From positions 564,614-628,613 of the forward strand of contig VJWN01000002.1 in assembly GCA_007644065.1 (NCBI GenBank): a stretch of DNA of 64,000 nt, in the 5' to 3' direction. Under the pieces are notes generated by a model, which worked only from the letters and a program-made list of their open reading frames with translations, was not told the origin of the DNA and did no database searches. The position numbers were made by a program, and so were the translations under genes. The DNA is from Margaritispora aquatica (taxonomy: Eukaryota; Ascomycota; Leotiomycetes; Helotiales; Discinellaceae). Below, in pieces: positions 12,004-25,697 of the stretch; the stretch's first letter is position 1, and every line of letters starts with the position of its first letter.

Positions 12004-13637
12004 TTAGTTAGCGGCACCAGAGATGAAGAACCACTTATCGATGCTTGGATCGATAGGAGCTGGAGCCAGGTTTTGGCTTTGAGGAATAGGAGGGATTTGG
12101 TCTGAAGAGATGCGGCTTGGTGACTTGGAGACAGTCAAGTTGACACTATATAATGTTAGAAAAGGGAGAACCATGGGAATCTTCAGTATACTTACGTAGA
12201 AACCTCACCAGGGTTGACCTTTCCAGTGATAAGTCTCTCCCAAGCTTCGGCGCACTCGTGGATAACATCCATGGCGTACCTGGTATGGATTAGAATTGTT
12301 ATGTAAGGGATTTCTCAGAGTAACATACTTGCGGTTCTTGCACTCGCCAGTGAAAGCAAACTGGTTCTCTGGCTTTCCATCTGGGATTTTGTAAATTCTG
12401 AACCACTCATTGGTAGCCCTCAAAAGACCTGGAAGGTGTCTCTCAACATCCTCGACATCATTAAGCTTGGAGGCCAATGGGTCGTTGACATCGATGACAA
12501 TGACCTTCCAGTCAGTCTCCTCCTCGTCCAACAAAGCCATGACACCAAGGACCTTGACTTGCTTGACTTGTCCAGTGTATCCTACCAACTCGCCGATTTC
12601 GCAGACGTCCAATGGGTCGTTATCTCCCTTGGCCTTGGTCTCTGGGTGGATGACATTTGGATCCTCCCAAGTCTAAAGGGTCAGCAACCGTATTCTATAA
12701 GAGTTTGGTGACTGATCGTACCTGGGGGAAAGCACCGTAGTTCCAGAGATAACCCTTGTGTGGGAAGCAGTTGCGGACGAAGCGAAGCTTGCCCTTCTTG
12801 GTATCTTGCACTGAGAAGATATTAGCACAAACTGTTAAAAGCGCAATGGCACAACTTACAGATAGGATTAAGAGTCTCCTCCTTGCTGATCTGAAGACCG
12901 TTGTTAGTTAAATCGCCTGCAAAGCCTTCGTTGGCGGGGTAAAATGACGACTTGCCTCCATCTTGGCGTTGGTCCATCTAGTAATTGTTAGACCAATTCA
13001 ATTAATCATCATGAGGATATAATCTTACCTTGGGATCTCAACCACCATGTCTTTATGAAGTCAGCAGTGTTTTTGTGTATAATAACATTTTGGCGGGGTA
13101 GGCGGGGTCGTTGGAGCTCCAAAAACAACACAACCACCCACTCGAATTTGCAGATGTTAAGAAGAAGAAGATAACATACTCAAGATTCCAGCATCCTTAT
13201 CAGCCCAGAGAGGCAGATCATGGAAATAACTCTGCAAACAAATCAACCAGACGTTCTGCGAATGTATTTGGCTGGGGTTAACATACAGCTGGCTTGCCAT
13301 CAATTTCGAGGTAAGTCCTGCTCTCGAGAGTGTTTAAAGCGCCAATACGGCGTGTGGAGATTTTGCCAGCCATGTTTGAAGTCTGGGAAGAAGTTGTTGT
13401 GGGGTTGGCAGCAGCAGCAGAAGAAGAAGAGGAAGAGGGACTCGACGAGATGTGTCGATTGATCTGCTGCACTCGCGGTAGCGAATTTTTGTTGGCCGCC
13501 AGTGTGGAGGTTAGAAAAGTAGCGGCCCGAAGCAGCTGCACATTCACCCTGGAACGATTTGGTAGTGGGAGTGGTAGTGGTCCTACTGAATTTACTCGAA
13601 TCAATCGCCGGGTGATTTGAGGAAGGAAGGAGGACAT
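12004..13637 (-). CDS. IPP1: Inorganic pyrophosphatase, with optional mitochondrial-like N-terminal leader
   Basis: Family I soluble pyrophosphatase; hydrolyses pyrophosphate to drive biosynthesis, Mg2+-dependent. Exons on the minus strand: 13637 (or 13373)-13287, 13231-13180, 13050-13029, 12977-12956, 12890-12860, 12810-12722, 12672-12329, 12279-12196 and 12145-12004. From the internal ATG at 13373 (MAGKISTRR) the protein is 290 residues, the usual cytosolic length. The signature [11 protein letters not shown] lies near residue 120. Exons 3 and 4 are each only 22 nt, and the intron after exon 4 uses a GC donor (GAG then GCAAGT). From the upstream in-frame ATG at 13637, 88 extra residues are read: basic, Ser-rich and almost free of acidic residues, like a mitochondrial presequence. 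Which start is used cannot be decided here. Confidence 0.93.
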
Positions 13638-16177
<2,540 letters not shown>

Positions 16178-16944
16178 ACAGACATACATTTCTGGAGCTT
16201 CTAGGGACGGTTCTTTTTGTTCTGGTATACTGATTAGAAGGGTCAAAATTGAGCATTTACAGGCGTATGGCGAACAACAAGGGAAAGATGCTTCGAAGCT
16301 CTCACATTGCAGGCGTTATCAATAAGATTTTTTACAACTTTAAATCGACTACACTTTTTGCTTCAATGTATGTGGTGGTTCACAGCAGGTAAGACTTTTC
16401 CTCTTACACATCACTCACACCACCACTTTATATCTTCAATATCCCACTTATAAGTTTCACATGCATCGCAGCACAATCCAGTTCAAGCCCCCCTGCCGGC
16501 AAACATGGGGGGCACTTAGATATCCTGCGCAGCCAAGGAGCTACAGCGGTGGGCATGTGGGGCATGCATCCAAATAACTGCTCAATCCTTCTCGCGAGTC
16601 TTGGCATTTCACACCTTTCATACCTCTCTCGATACAATATGAGCTCACCAATTCCCAAAAGTTTTTACAATGTTTTGTTTTCTGTCTCACCATCTCCATT
16701 CAGCCTGTTTCTTCCCAATCGAATCATTGGATTGATCACGAACTACAAGGTCATCGTCATATATCCTCATCGCGATTCTTGAATTTCGTTTATGAAGCCA
16801 ATTCTCATCTCGTACCGATTATCATCGAAGATTCGAGATCTGAATTAGGAGTGAGATTTAGCACTCAAAGATATCGATTTGGGCAATTAAGTGGAAGTTG
16901 GGGGCACATAAGCAACAACCACAACCGCAACCGCAACCGCAATC
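16178..16944. other. Promoter region of copper transporter
   Basis: 767 bp upstream of the copper transporter gene. A short run of CAACCGCAACCGCAA-type repeats (about 16922-16940) sits directly before the start. I saw no confident copper-response element. Confidence 0.4.
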
Positions 16945-17742
16945 ATGAACATGGGAAGCACCACAATGTCCATGGCGACCTCAACGGCCTCCTCCGCAGC
17001 CGCCGCCGCAACGACAGCAATGTCAGAAATGGACATGGACATGGGCGCCAGCTCATGTCAGATCTCTGTACGTCCCTCTCCTCATAGCCCATGCCCTTCT
17101 CCCATGACACAACCCTCCAAAGCCTCACTCCGCAAGGGCCATGACAATCGGGCTAACCAAACCCTCCTCCCAGATGCTCTGGAACTGGACGACCCTCGAC
17201 GCGTGCTTCATCTCGTCGTCATGGCACATCACGTCGCGCGCCATGTTCGCCGGGTCCTGCATCGGCGTCGTGCTGCTCGTCATGTCGCTCGAGTTCCTGC
17301 GCCGCACGAGCAAAGAGTACGACCAATACCTGCTGCGGCAATTCCAGCGGTCCCTGAACTTCCCCTCACCCGCACTCTCCCCTTCAACATCAACGGACAA
17401 GAATGCCTGCGCTCCAGGAACCGTGGGATTGGGAGGTGCACCAACGGCGGTATTCCGACCGAACGTGATCCAGCAGGCCATCAGAGCGCTGCTGCACATG
17501 CTGCAGTTCGCAGTGGCGTATTTCGTCATGTTGCTCGCTATGTACTTCAATGGGTATATCATCATCAGCATCATCGTGGGGGCGTATCTGGGGTTCTTCG
17601 TGTTTAGCTGGGAGACTATTGTTGTTGGGTGAGTTATCCCTTTTGTGTTGATTGCAGTTGTAGTCGAGAGATCATAGGCTAACTTGGGAATAGAACAACG
17701 GGCACGCAGCAACAGCAAGAGGCGACTATGTGCTGTGGGTAA
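16945..17742 (+). CDS. Ctr-family copper transporter
   Basis: High-affinity copper(I) importer, a trimer with three membrane helices per subunit. Exons 16945-17067, 17174-17628 and 17694-17742 give 208 residues. The N-terminus is Met-rich (MSEMDMDMG), then comes the first helix around CFISSSWHITSRAMFAG. Helix 2 contains the MxxxM copper-selectivity motif (MLLAM) and helix 3 the GxxxG packing motif (GAYLG). The tail ends CCG, a Cys pair usual in the family. Loop residues between helices 1 and 2 are Pro/Ser-rich. Plasma membrane or vacuole cannot be told apart. The start is chosen by the Met-rich domain; the exon 1 splice falls just before MLWNW. Confidence 0.9.
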
Positions 17743-18318
17743 ATATTTAAATATGAGAGTACACAGCTTGTCAAAGATAGAATCGGGCTGAGAAACAAAG
17801 ATGAAACGTAGCTTTATAATATAATTCCTCGAATCTTATCCGCCTAGCGACAATCCCACTTTATGTTGCAAGTACGTGAATCAATAAGGAGATTTCGAAA
17901 CTTTCTATTGTATATGACAATGAAAATCTATAGCAGGACTCCATAACCGAACACTATAAGATGGAAACAATATTATACTCCAACTTGCAGTCCTGGGTGA
18001 GTTTTCGAACACTCCATACATAGCATTTTATATCAACTCCACCAAAACATCACATTCTCTTGTTTGGCAGCTGATAAGCGAGTAAATACCGGATCCACCA
18101 GATCATCAACCTCGATTCTTGATACACGTTCATTTGGCAAAATACACCATCAATGAAAGTTTGTTATTCAGCACTTAAGTGTAGTCACAGAAGTATTTAC
18201 ATCTGACAAGCAGCTCTCTCGTGATTCAAGAGACAATGAATGAACACCCTATTCAATACCTAACGCCTCGATCCACACTTCGATAAACTCTCGGTCATCA
18301 TCGAATGAATGAAACATG
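17743..18318. other. Convergent spacer, copper transporter/GPI protein
   Basis: 576 bp of AT-rich 3' sequence. No feature recognised. Confidence 0.5.
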
Positions 18319-19156
18319 TCAAAGAGCCACCATAAAACCAACTGCTCCAGCAAGAACAGCACCCATGGCCATCACCCCAGTTGGTTTTGCTCCAACAGCA
18401 GCATTTCGACTTCCGGTTGTCTCGTGGATAATCAGCACAGTACAATCTTCAGCAACTTAGTATGAATTTACCTTTTCTGAAAGAACGATTCCATTGGCAG
18501 CTGCAATACTAGTCTCCATCGCATAGACACTCGCATAGAACTCTCTAACCTTCGAATTGTCCGGCAGTCCACTGAGGAAGTTCACGTTTGTCTTGGAAGC
18601 AAGAATTTCGGAAGTCACACTAGCTGACCAAGCTGAGATAGCTCTGAATTGATCGCCACCACGGGTTTGTTGATCCTGTCGGAAATCAGACGAGTTTGGA
18701 AGAGAGAGGAACAGGAGATGAGTGGACATGAGAACTTGCCAATATAATTTCATACTTCAACGCAGTATATTCAGGAGACTCTCGAAGCGACAGGAGGTAT
18801 GTGAAGATGTCGTATTCAGCCGAAGCAACATTGTTTCGTGTAGTGTTTGGAGTTGCTGTGATAGTGATCAATGTAGAAGGAAGGCTTGCCATATTCGAAA
18901 TGGTTGCTGTAGGCTCGCTCATTGGGTCGAAGTAATATGGTGCATCCGAGGGAGCACTGGCAGTGGCAGTGGATGATGCAACTGCAAATGCGGTTGTAGC
19001 TGGTGGTGTAGGCATGTTGGGGAGAGACTGTGCTGACGCCACTGGACGTTTGCCATCATGGTAGAAGGGATACCATTCTCCAGGAATGTAGTCGGCAGTT
19101 ACAACGACGGAGGAAGCAAGAAGACCAACAGTGGCGATGGTAGAAATGAGCTGCAT
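18319..19156 (-). CDS. Secreted GPI-anchored protein of unknown function
   Basis: Not recognised as a named family. Exons 19156-18740, 18675-18472 and 18420-18319 give 240 residues. Residues 1-21 are a signal peptide (MQLISTIATVGLLASSVVVTA). A Ser/Thr/Ala/Pro-rich stretch follows, then a mixed region with SPEYTALKYEI and NFLSGLPDNSKVREFYASV. The last exon ends with a hydrophobic segment (GAVLAGAVGFMVAL), typical of a GPI-attachment signal. Two splice sites are unusual: intron 1 needs a GC donor (TTG then GCAAGT) and intron 2 ends in GAG. Both keep the frame, and the C-terminal hydrophobic tail supports them. Probably a cell-wall or plasma-membrane surface protein. Confidence 0.65.
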
Positions 19157-20959
19157 GTTTGTTGTTGGGAAGTGAATGATTGAAGCGGTGATTGAATGGG
19201 TATTTGAATAAAAGCAATGAAGTGATGAAGATGCGGTTGGTATTGATTGATGAATGATTAATGTTTGTTGATGTAAGAAGCATGATGAAGCAAAAGAGAA
19301 AATTGGGAGAGGGAAGAATTTTGCAGTCTATGGCTAGATGGGAGGTTCTTGCTGTATTCGTACTTGCCATTTCTATCAGTTTATTAGAGCAAGAGCAAGA
19401 GCACGAGTAATCAAAGACCAACTCCTGCCCAAAACATAAACACCAGATTCCTATATATTAAAATATAAATATAACGCAACTACTCTAGCATGAACTTTAT
19501 CCAATTGATAAGTAACTTGGCCTGAGTGATTAGAGTGATGTCCTACAGAAATTCAACAGTTGAGGTGACTAGTACTTATCTGTGATTTATAAGATCTTGC
19601 TTCGGATTCTTCAGAACTCAGCATGATTGCATGCCTGACAGAGATAGAGCTGTGATATCTGATAATTAGATAGATTGAAAGAGAAAATCTCCCAAGGAAA
19701 GTAGAGAGTCTCCAATAGCATGACTTTGCCTCACCTCTCTCCCCCTCAGAATAGCGTACAGGTAACTTATATATAATTACTACCAACCACACAACCGTCC
19801 ATAGTTACCTAAGGTACCTATCTTACTCCTCCCAATCTCTTAACCCATTCCACAAACCACTACCTTCTAACCTACCTATATAACCCACCCACCTCCGCCC
19901 ATCTCACCCAGAAACCCCCCCAAAAGCGACGTTTCGTCTCGAGGTCAGGTCAGGTCAGGTCAGGTCAAACTGGTGTAAGGTAGGTGGGAGTTAAATTCAG
20001 AGACACCTTGCAATTCGAAATTCCGCCTGGTCACCAACTCAATTCTATTCAATTCAAACCTCGCCACCAAAATACACCAAATTCAAACCTCGCCAATTCA
20101 GAAAAGCCGACTCACCAGCCCAACCGCCAACCCGTCCTCAAAAAACCCGCTGCGAGAGCTTGTGTTTTTACTTTTGCCTTTGCTCTTGCTTTTGCTACAT
20201 ACGAAAATGTGCTTTTGTTTTTCGAGAGAGAGAGGAATTTTTGAGGAAATGGGGATAGAGGAACTCTGGAGAGGTTAAGCGAGGGTTGATATTTTTGGGG
20301 GGGGACGCGTTTAGAATTTTTAAAAAAAATAAGATCACGTTAGGGTCGTTAGGGTCGTTTGGTCTATACTAAGGTTCTGAGGTAGGTATCTAGGTAAGTG
20401 ACACGGGCATGGTATTGTGCGCAGATAGTAGGTAGGTGGTTTACAAGGCTTATTGATGTCTCTGTGAAAGGGAAAGAGAAAGATACTTGAGCGTATGGTT
20501 GTTCTTCCGGAAGGGGTTTGCATCATATCACGGAGTACTAACAACTTCAGCAATCGAAGCACAGGAGAAAGCGCGACCATCAATGGATTAAAATAAATGG
20601 GTATCTATTCATCTATGCTGTTGCTGTCTTATGGTTTTGAACTCTAAGGTGGGTCGCATCTGAGAAGCTGCCCCCAATTATCCTCTCAGCACTCAGGCAA
20701 ACAGGCTCGAGGATTGATCATCTTTACTTGGTCTTTGTTCTCCTAGCAACGTGATCCTTCGATCCAACCTATCTGCCCTAGGTCGTGCTCTACTCTCTTC
20801 TCAACCCCCGGAGAAGAAATCTAAGCTGTATTAGGTCTATGATACTCACTATTAGTTATAGATAAGCCCATACCTGCAAGCTGCCAAATGATGGAATTAA
20901 TCCTTCCATCAAACCAGCTCGACTCGGAAGGATGCTATGTACGCTGCGCCTGTCACTTT
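19157..20959. other. Long spacer with a short GGTCA repeat
   Basis: 1.8 kb between the GPI protein and the end of PPE1, both on the minus strand. It holds the GPI gene promoter, pyrimidine-rich stretches near 19800-19920 and a five-copy GGTCA repeat. The minus-strand open frame 19056-19421 overlaps the GPI exon in another frame and is not a gene. Confidence 0.5.
19943..19967. repeat. Tandem GGTCA pentamer, 5 copies
   Basis: Five perfect copies of GGTCA are seen directly. The function is unknown. Confidence 0.9.
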
Positions 20960-22307
20960 TCAGACCCTCTTTCCAGCTCTCAGCAGATCCGACACCTTGG
21001 GTGGCAGCACAAGCATGCTCCTGTCATTCCTCTTGTAGAAATCCACAATCACAACCGCCGTCTTCTCCGGCAAGTCCTCATGTATGAAATGGCCTGCTTC
21101 AGGGAATACCTGTAACGCGTATTTGCCTACACAAAGTTAATAACATCTCCAAACCACACGTAGAACACAACAAACCTTGCATCTGACCAATCGTCAGCTC
21201 CTTATCCAACCGATCCGTCCCCGCCAACAATAACAACTTCCCTCCCCTCGCCTCCAAAAACTTCCGACTGAGCCCCACGAACCAGCCCTCCCAGAACGGC
21301 TGCGTGGCCGCCAAATCCGTCCTCCACGTCCAGGCCCGCGCGCTTCTCGTCTCGGGGTCATGTCGCAACAACGCAGGCACGCTCGTCCGCGCCGACATTG
21401 AGTTCCGGATCGTTCGTGACCGGATATGCCATTCTATGCCCGACTCGAGCGACGGGAACCCAGCGGGCCGTGTGGATAGGTAGGTCTGCATGCTCTGCAG
21501 TGCATCGATGGCCGAGCCCTCCACCACGTCTAGTACCGCGTATCCCAGCACAGAGGTACCCAACTTGCCTGACCGCGCGACATTTGTGACCACCGCTCCG
21601 CCGAGGGAGTGTCCGATGAGAATTAATGGTGGTGTAGCTGCCCAGTGCATCTGCGTCTGCGTCTTGTGTATCACCTGCACCAAATCCGCGCTCAGCGTCT
21701 CGAGACTCAGGTCTAGTATGTCCTCCTCTGGCGAGATGCTCGTGGAGCCGTGGCCTCGCGCGTCCAGAGACAGGATTCCAGCTGAGGGCAAGCGCTTGCG
21801 TATCTCAGCTGTCAGGGTCGCGAACGAGAGCCCTGAGGACCCAGCACCATGGTGCATCACGAACAGAGGGGCTGTGGCACCGATAGGAGAGGTGAGGTAG
21901 GCATGGTAGACTATCGTGCGGAGCTCGGTTGTAGACTCGAGGAAGAGTTCACGCTCGAAATAGGCCGTCCAGGGGATTTGCTCCATTGTTCGTTTGTTGG
22001 GTGATCTGTGGGCCACACTCACTCAGTCAGATAGGTTCGCAGATATGGTGATTTGGAGCTATACATGCCCCAGCGGTCTGGCGAACAGCTTCTGGTTCTG
22101 CGAGGGGATAATGGTGCCTGTTGAGGACGCGGACGAGGCAGATGAGGCCGAGGAGGAATCATCGTCTACGATCAGTTCGGTGTCGAATTGATCTGCGAGC
22201 TCCTCGTCCTCTTCTACTGGCGTGTCGAGATGCGAGTCTGGAGGCATGACTGCTGCGAAGCTGGCGAGCTTGGATTTGGCAAATGTTGCTCTGTGTAGGT
22301 CGCTCAT
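20960..22307 (-). CDS. PPE1: Protein phosphatase methylesterase 1 (PP2A demethylase)
   Basis: Serine alpha/beta hydrolase that removes the methyl ester from the C-terminal leucine of the PP2A catalytic subunit. Exons 22307-22069, 22005-21176 and 21126-20960 give 411 residues. The N-terminus has an acidic/Ser-rich region and ends RPLG before the first intron. Motifs: DARGHG near residue 160, nucleophile GHSLGG near 210, and the catalytic His in EAGHFIHED near 365. The first intron fits the reading frame only if a GC donor (22068-22067) is used; the GT 3 nt further on gives the wrong phase. That splice is therefore an inference. The start is the first ATG of an open frame with the family's usual acidic N-terminus. 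Confidence 0.88.
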
Positions 22308-22620
22308 GGTGGGTAGATGTTCATGGGCGGTTGGATTGTTGGTTGGTAAATGAGGTGAAGAGGGGTGTTGCGGGGCGTTTCTACCATATAGCTCGGGAGC
22401 TTCAAGAGATTGGGATACAAGAGAGATGTTGAGGTCTTGATGGTATAGTGTATCTATGAACTACGAGAATTGTATACTTGGTACAAGTTCAAAGGTACAT
22501 AATAGCAGCAGTATCAGTTCATATTCACCCCACCATATAGTATGGCTACTGGGACTCTAGGTATATATTATGGAGGTTGATATTGTCTCGCTTATGATTG
22601 CGATAAAGAAGGCGATCAGT

Positions 22621-22682
22621 GGGGTGCTTGAGGGTGCTTGAGGATGCTTGAAAGGGCTTGAAGAGGCTTGAAGGCGCTTGAA
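22621..22682. repeat. Degenerate decamer repeat (NNNNNGCTTG)
   Basis: Six to seven head-to-tail decamers sharing GCTTG at their 3' end, with variable first five bases. Seen directly. Confidence 0.85.
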
Positions 22683-22725
22683 GCTTGGACAAAACCTCAT
22701 GCCATACTGTACCTCCGTAGATAGC

Positions 22726-22785
22726 ATGGTATGGTATGGTATGGTATGGTATGGTATGGTATGGTATGGTATGGTATGGTATGGT
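22726..22785. repeat. ATGGT pentamer microsatellite, 12 copies
   Basis: Twelve perfect ATGGT copies, followed by ATGAT. Seen directly. Confidence 0.97.
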
Positions 22786-22990
22786 ATGATCTTCATAACA
22801 CATGGAATTGTTAATATAAATATTAACATAAATATTAATATAAATATAAATATATAATATATCATGTAAATCTCGAAATCTAGAACATCCGGGTAATATA
22901 TTTTGAATATAATTCCTGGCAGCATACGGTCGATCTCGAGAATGAGAATCCATTCATTCGCTACCAAGTGTCAATTCCTCTTACATTAAT

Positions 22991-23025
22991 TAGGTCGTAG
23001 GTCGTAGGTCGTAGGTCGTAGGTCA
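22991..23025. repeat. TAGGTCG heptamer repeat, 5 copies
   Basis: Four perfect copies and a fifth ending in A. Seen directly. Confidence 0.95.
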
Positions 23026-23035
23026 TATCTCGCCA

Positions 23036-23081
23036 AGATGTCTTAAAAGATGTCTTAAAAGATGTCTTAAAAGTTGTCTTT
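23036..23081. repeat. AGATGTCTTAAA 12-mer repeat, about 4 copies
   Basis: Three perfect 12-mers and a fourth diverged one. The unit has partial dyad symmetry. Confidence 0.9.
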
Positions 23082-23257
23082 GATCTTCTCCCAAAAGTTG
23101 GTTAGTGGTATGACATCACCCCAAGCGAGAAGAAAGGGTATGGGGTATCCATATTAAACCCATCGCAAACCAATATCAAGCTTGGTTTAGATCTTCATAC
23201 AGACTGTTTTAAGTTTCAACCCAGACCCAACATGGCATAGACACAAGAGAAAAGACG

Positions 23258-23292
23258 CCTCACACGCCTCACACACCTCACACACCTCACAC
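23258..23292. repeat. CCTCACACA-type repeat, about 4 copies
   Basis: Imperfect units of 9-10 nt starting CCTCACAC. Seen directly. Confidence 0.85.
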
Positions 23293-23509
23293 TAACACTT
23301 CTCGCCTCCTCTTTAGCTCATGATGATCCTTTGTTGTTTGGGATGTCCGAGTTCCAGGTTTCTTCTCTTCCTTGCTCACAGCTATTTACCCACCTATAGA
23401 GCTACCTGACGAGAGCTTCACTATTTCCTCTTCCATCACTATCACTATTTCCAAAACGCTGGACATAGCATTCTCAAGCTGTATCAGATCACCTTGAAGC
23501 TTCGCAACC

Positions 23510-25236
23510 ATGGGATCTCTTTGGGGAACTAAGAAGGATGACGATCCGGAGCAGAATGGGGTCAATGGCAGTAATGGACATGGAGCAGAGCCAACTGATC
23601 ACATCGCTGCAGCTCCATCGCGTCGCTCAGTCGAGGCAGATGAACGAACACGATTGATTCCTCGCCAGAACCCTCCATCAGCAGAAGGTTACCTGAGTCC
23701 TGATGATCCAGCCGTAAGCTTGTCCATAGCTCTCCTCAAAGCTCCCGACTAACTCGAACCCAGGTATCTCCATACAACTTATGGTCCATAAGGTTCCTGA
23801 GATATTTCACTGTCCTCTTCGCGGTCATCACCTTCCTATGGTGGGTGCTGCTCCTCGTCTCAATCTTCGTCAGTCCACCGGGAATGCACTCTAGAGGGTC
23901 CGGCTTCTTCGACTTCTCATATACCACTTTGACAATGGGCCTTTTGCTCATTGTCTTGCTCTTCTTCGCTACACCGTCCAAGGCAGAGCAAGTCGCTTGC
24001 CTCATCATCTCGGTGGTCCTGATATTCGACATGGTCATGATTCTGGCCGTGCCAAAGATTCGCATGGAAGAAGGCTGGGTGGGAATTGCCAGTGTTATTT
24101 GGGCACTCCTCATCTCCATCTGGACTGGTAAGTGTCCCCAACCACTTTGTCAAATATGAAAACTAACACACTCAGTGTTCACCGACCGCATCGTCGCTTG
24201 GGGCAAGCGAGAGGAGGAAGAAAGACTCACTGGCCGTGCCGAAAGTCGGCGTACACTTGTTGAATGGCTCGGCGTCATGGTCGCAACCATCGTGCTCATC
24301 GTAATGGCCATTGTCGTTGTCCTCCTTTCATGCACTCTCATCCTCCGCGCTCGCGACTCCTCCCTCCACGCCCCAGGTGAGCGTTTCTTCGTTGACGGTG
24401 ACAAGTACCAAATTCACATCTTCTGCGCCGGAAACAACTCAGCAACATTCAAAGACGGCAAGAAGATCCCCACCGTCCTCTTCGAGGCAGGCGAGGGTCC
24501 ATTCGAGCACAGCATGATCCAAGTCGCCGAGAATGCCCTTCAAAACGGCAGTATCGCCCGCTACTGCTACTCCGACCGCCCAGGCATCGCCTGGTCCGAC
24601 AACGCGCCCTCCCCCTTCAGCGCCGGCATGTCCGCAGACGTCCTCTCAGAAGCACTCGCTCGCGCCGGCGAAGAAGGGCCCTGGGTCCTCGCCTCCGCTG
24701 GCATCGGCAGCATCTACTCGCGGATCTTCTCGTCCCGCCACGGCCGCGACGTCAAGGGCCTCCTGCTCATCGACCCTCTGCACGAAGACCTGCTCCACCG
24801 CATCGGCACACCCCAGCGCGGCTTCCTGCTCTGGGCATGGGGCATCATCTCGCCTCTGGGTCTCGACCGCATCCCAGCCGCCATGTTCAAGGGCCGCTCG
24901 CGCGAAGACCGCGTGTACGGCCGGTCCGCGTACCAGGGCGGGAAATTCATCAAGGCCAAGCTGCAGGAAGCACTTGTCGCGGACTCGCTTACCAAGAACG
25001 AGGTCAGTTCCGCGCGGCACATCCAGAGCGAGAAGACCCCGCTGGTCCTCATCAGCTCTGGTATTGAGGTCAGGCGGGACAGCGAGTGGGAGAAGAAACA
25101 GCGGGATTTGAGCACGTTGACGAAGAATCTGGTCGCGTGGGAGGTGGTTAATAAGGCGCCGTCTGAGGTGTGGAGGACGCTTGAGGGGAGGACGATTATT
25201 GAGAAGAGGCTGAAGGAGTTGGTTATGGGGAAGTAG
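23510..25236 (+). CDS. DUF2417 integral membrane protein with alpha/beta-hydrolase fold
   Basis: Fungal membrane protein of unknown function, often annotated as a mitochondrial integral membrane protein (recalled, not checked). Exons 23510-23713, 23764-24127 and 24176-25236 give 542 residues. An N-terminal soluble region of about 70 residues is followed by about four membrane helices (residues 75-190) and one more strong helix near 219-245 (VMVATIVLIVMAIVVVLLS). The rest has hydrolase-like segments: PTVLFEAGEGPFEHS, YCYSDRPGIAWS and GLLLIDPLHEDLLH. At the expected nucleophile elbow, near residue 362, the sequence is ASAGIGS instead of GHSxGG, so Gly stands where Ser is expected. It may be a non-catalytic relative. 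The start is the first ATG of the open frame. Confidence 0.82.
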
Positions 25237-25633
25237 GGGATGGAAAGGGTAGTGGGAAGTGAGAATGGAAGGAAGGGACGTATACGGAGGACGATATTAG
25301 GGTGTTGTCTGGTGTGTTTTCATATGTGTGTGTGATGAATTCGCGGCATGGATGGATGAAATGACGGTGGGAGGGAAGGGAGGGAAACAGTACATATTGG
25401 ACGCGCTCTTTGGCATATCAAGCAATATTCGGGCATGGAGCGGGGAAAAGGGAAGGGAAAGGGAGATGGGAGGGATTGGTTGGTAGGTTGTTATGTTCTT
25501 GTTGATATACCGTAATATGATGAGATGATATGAATTGATGAGAATCACCTCCTTCGTCTTCTGGCTCGGCTATCTTGGTTGTGAATTGCTGATGCCGTGA
25601 ATGAACGAATGAAAGACCGACAATTTGTTGACA

Positions 25634-25697
<64 letters not shown>

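Larger units (their letters stand above)
22308..23509. other. Divergent spacer rich in tandem repeats
   Basis: 1.2 kb between the starts of PPE1 (-) and the DUF2417 gene (+). It contains five different tandem repeats, listed separately, plus an AT-rich stretch near 22812-22866. Minus-strand open frames across 22546-22967 are translations of the repeats. Confidence 0.7.

Noticed and set aside
20339..20358. Telomere-like GTTAGGGTC repeat
   Set aside because: Only two units, each with extra bases, so it is not a TTAGGG array.
22546..22967. Two 135-codon minus-strand frames
   Set aside because: They are translations of the ATGGT and AT-rich repeats, with repetitive His/Thr/Ile/Pro/Tyr residues.
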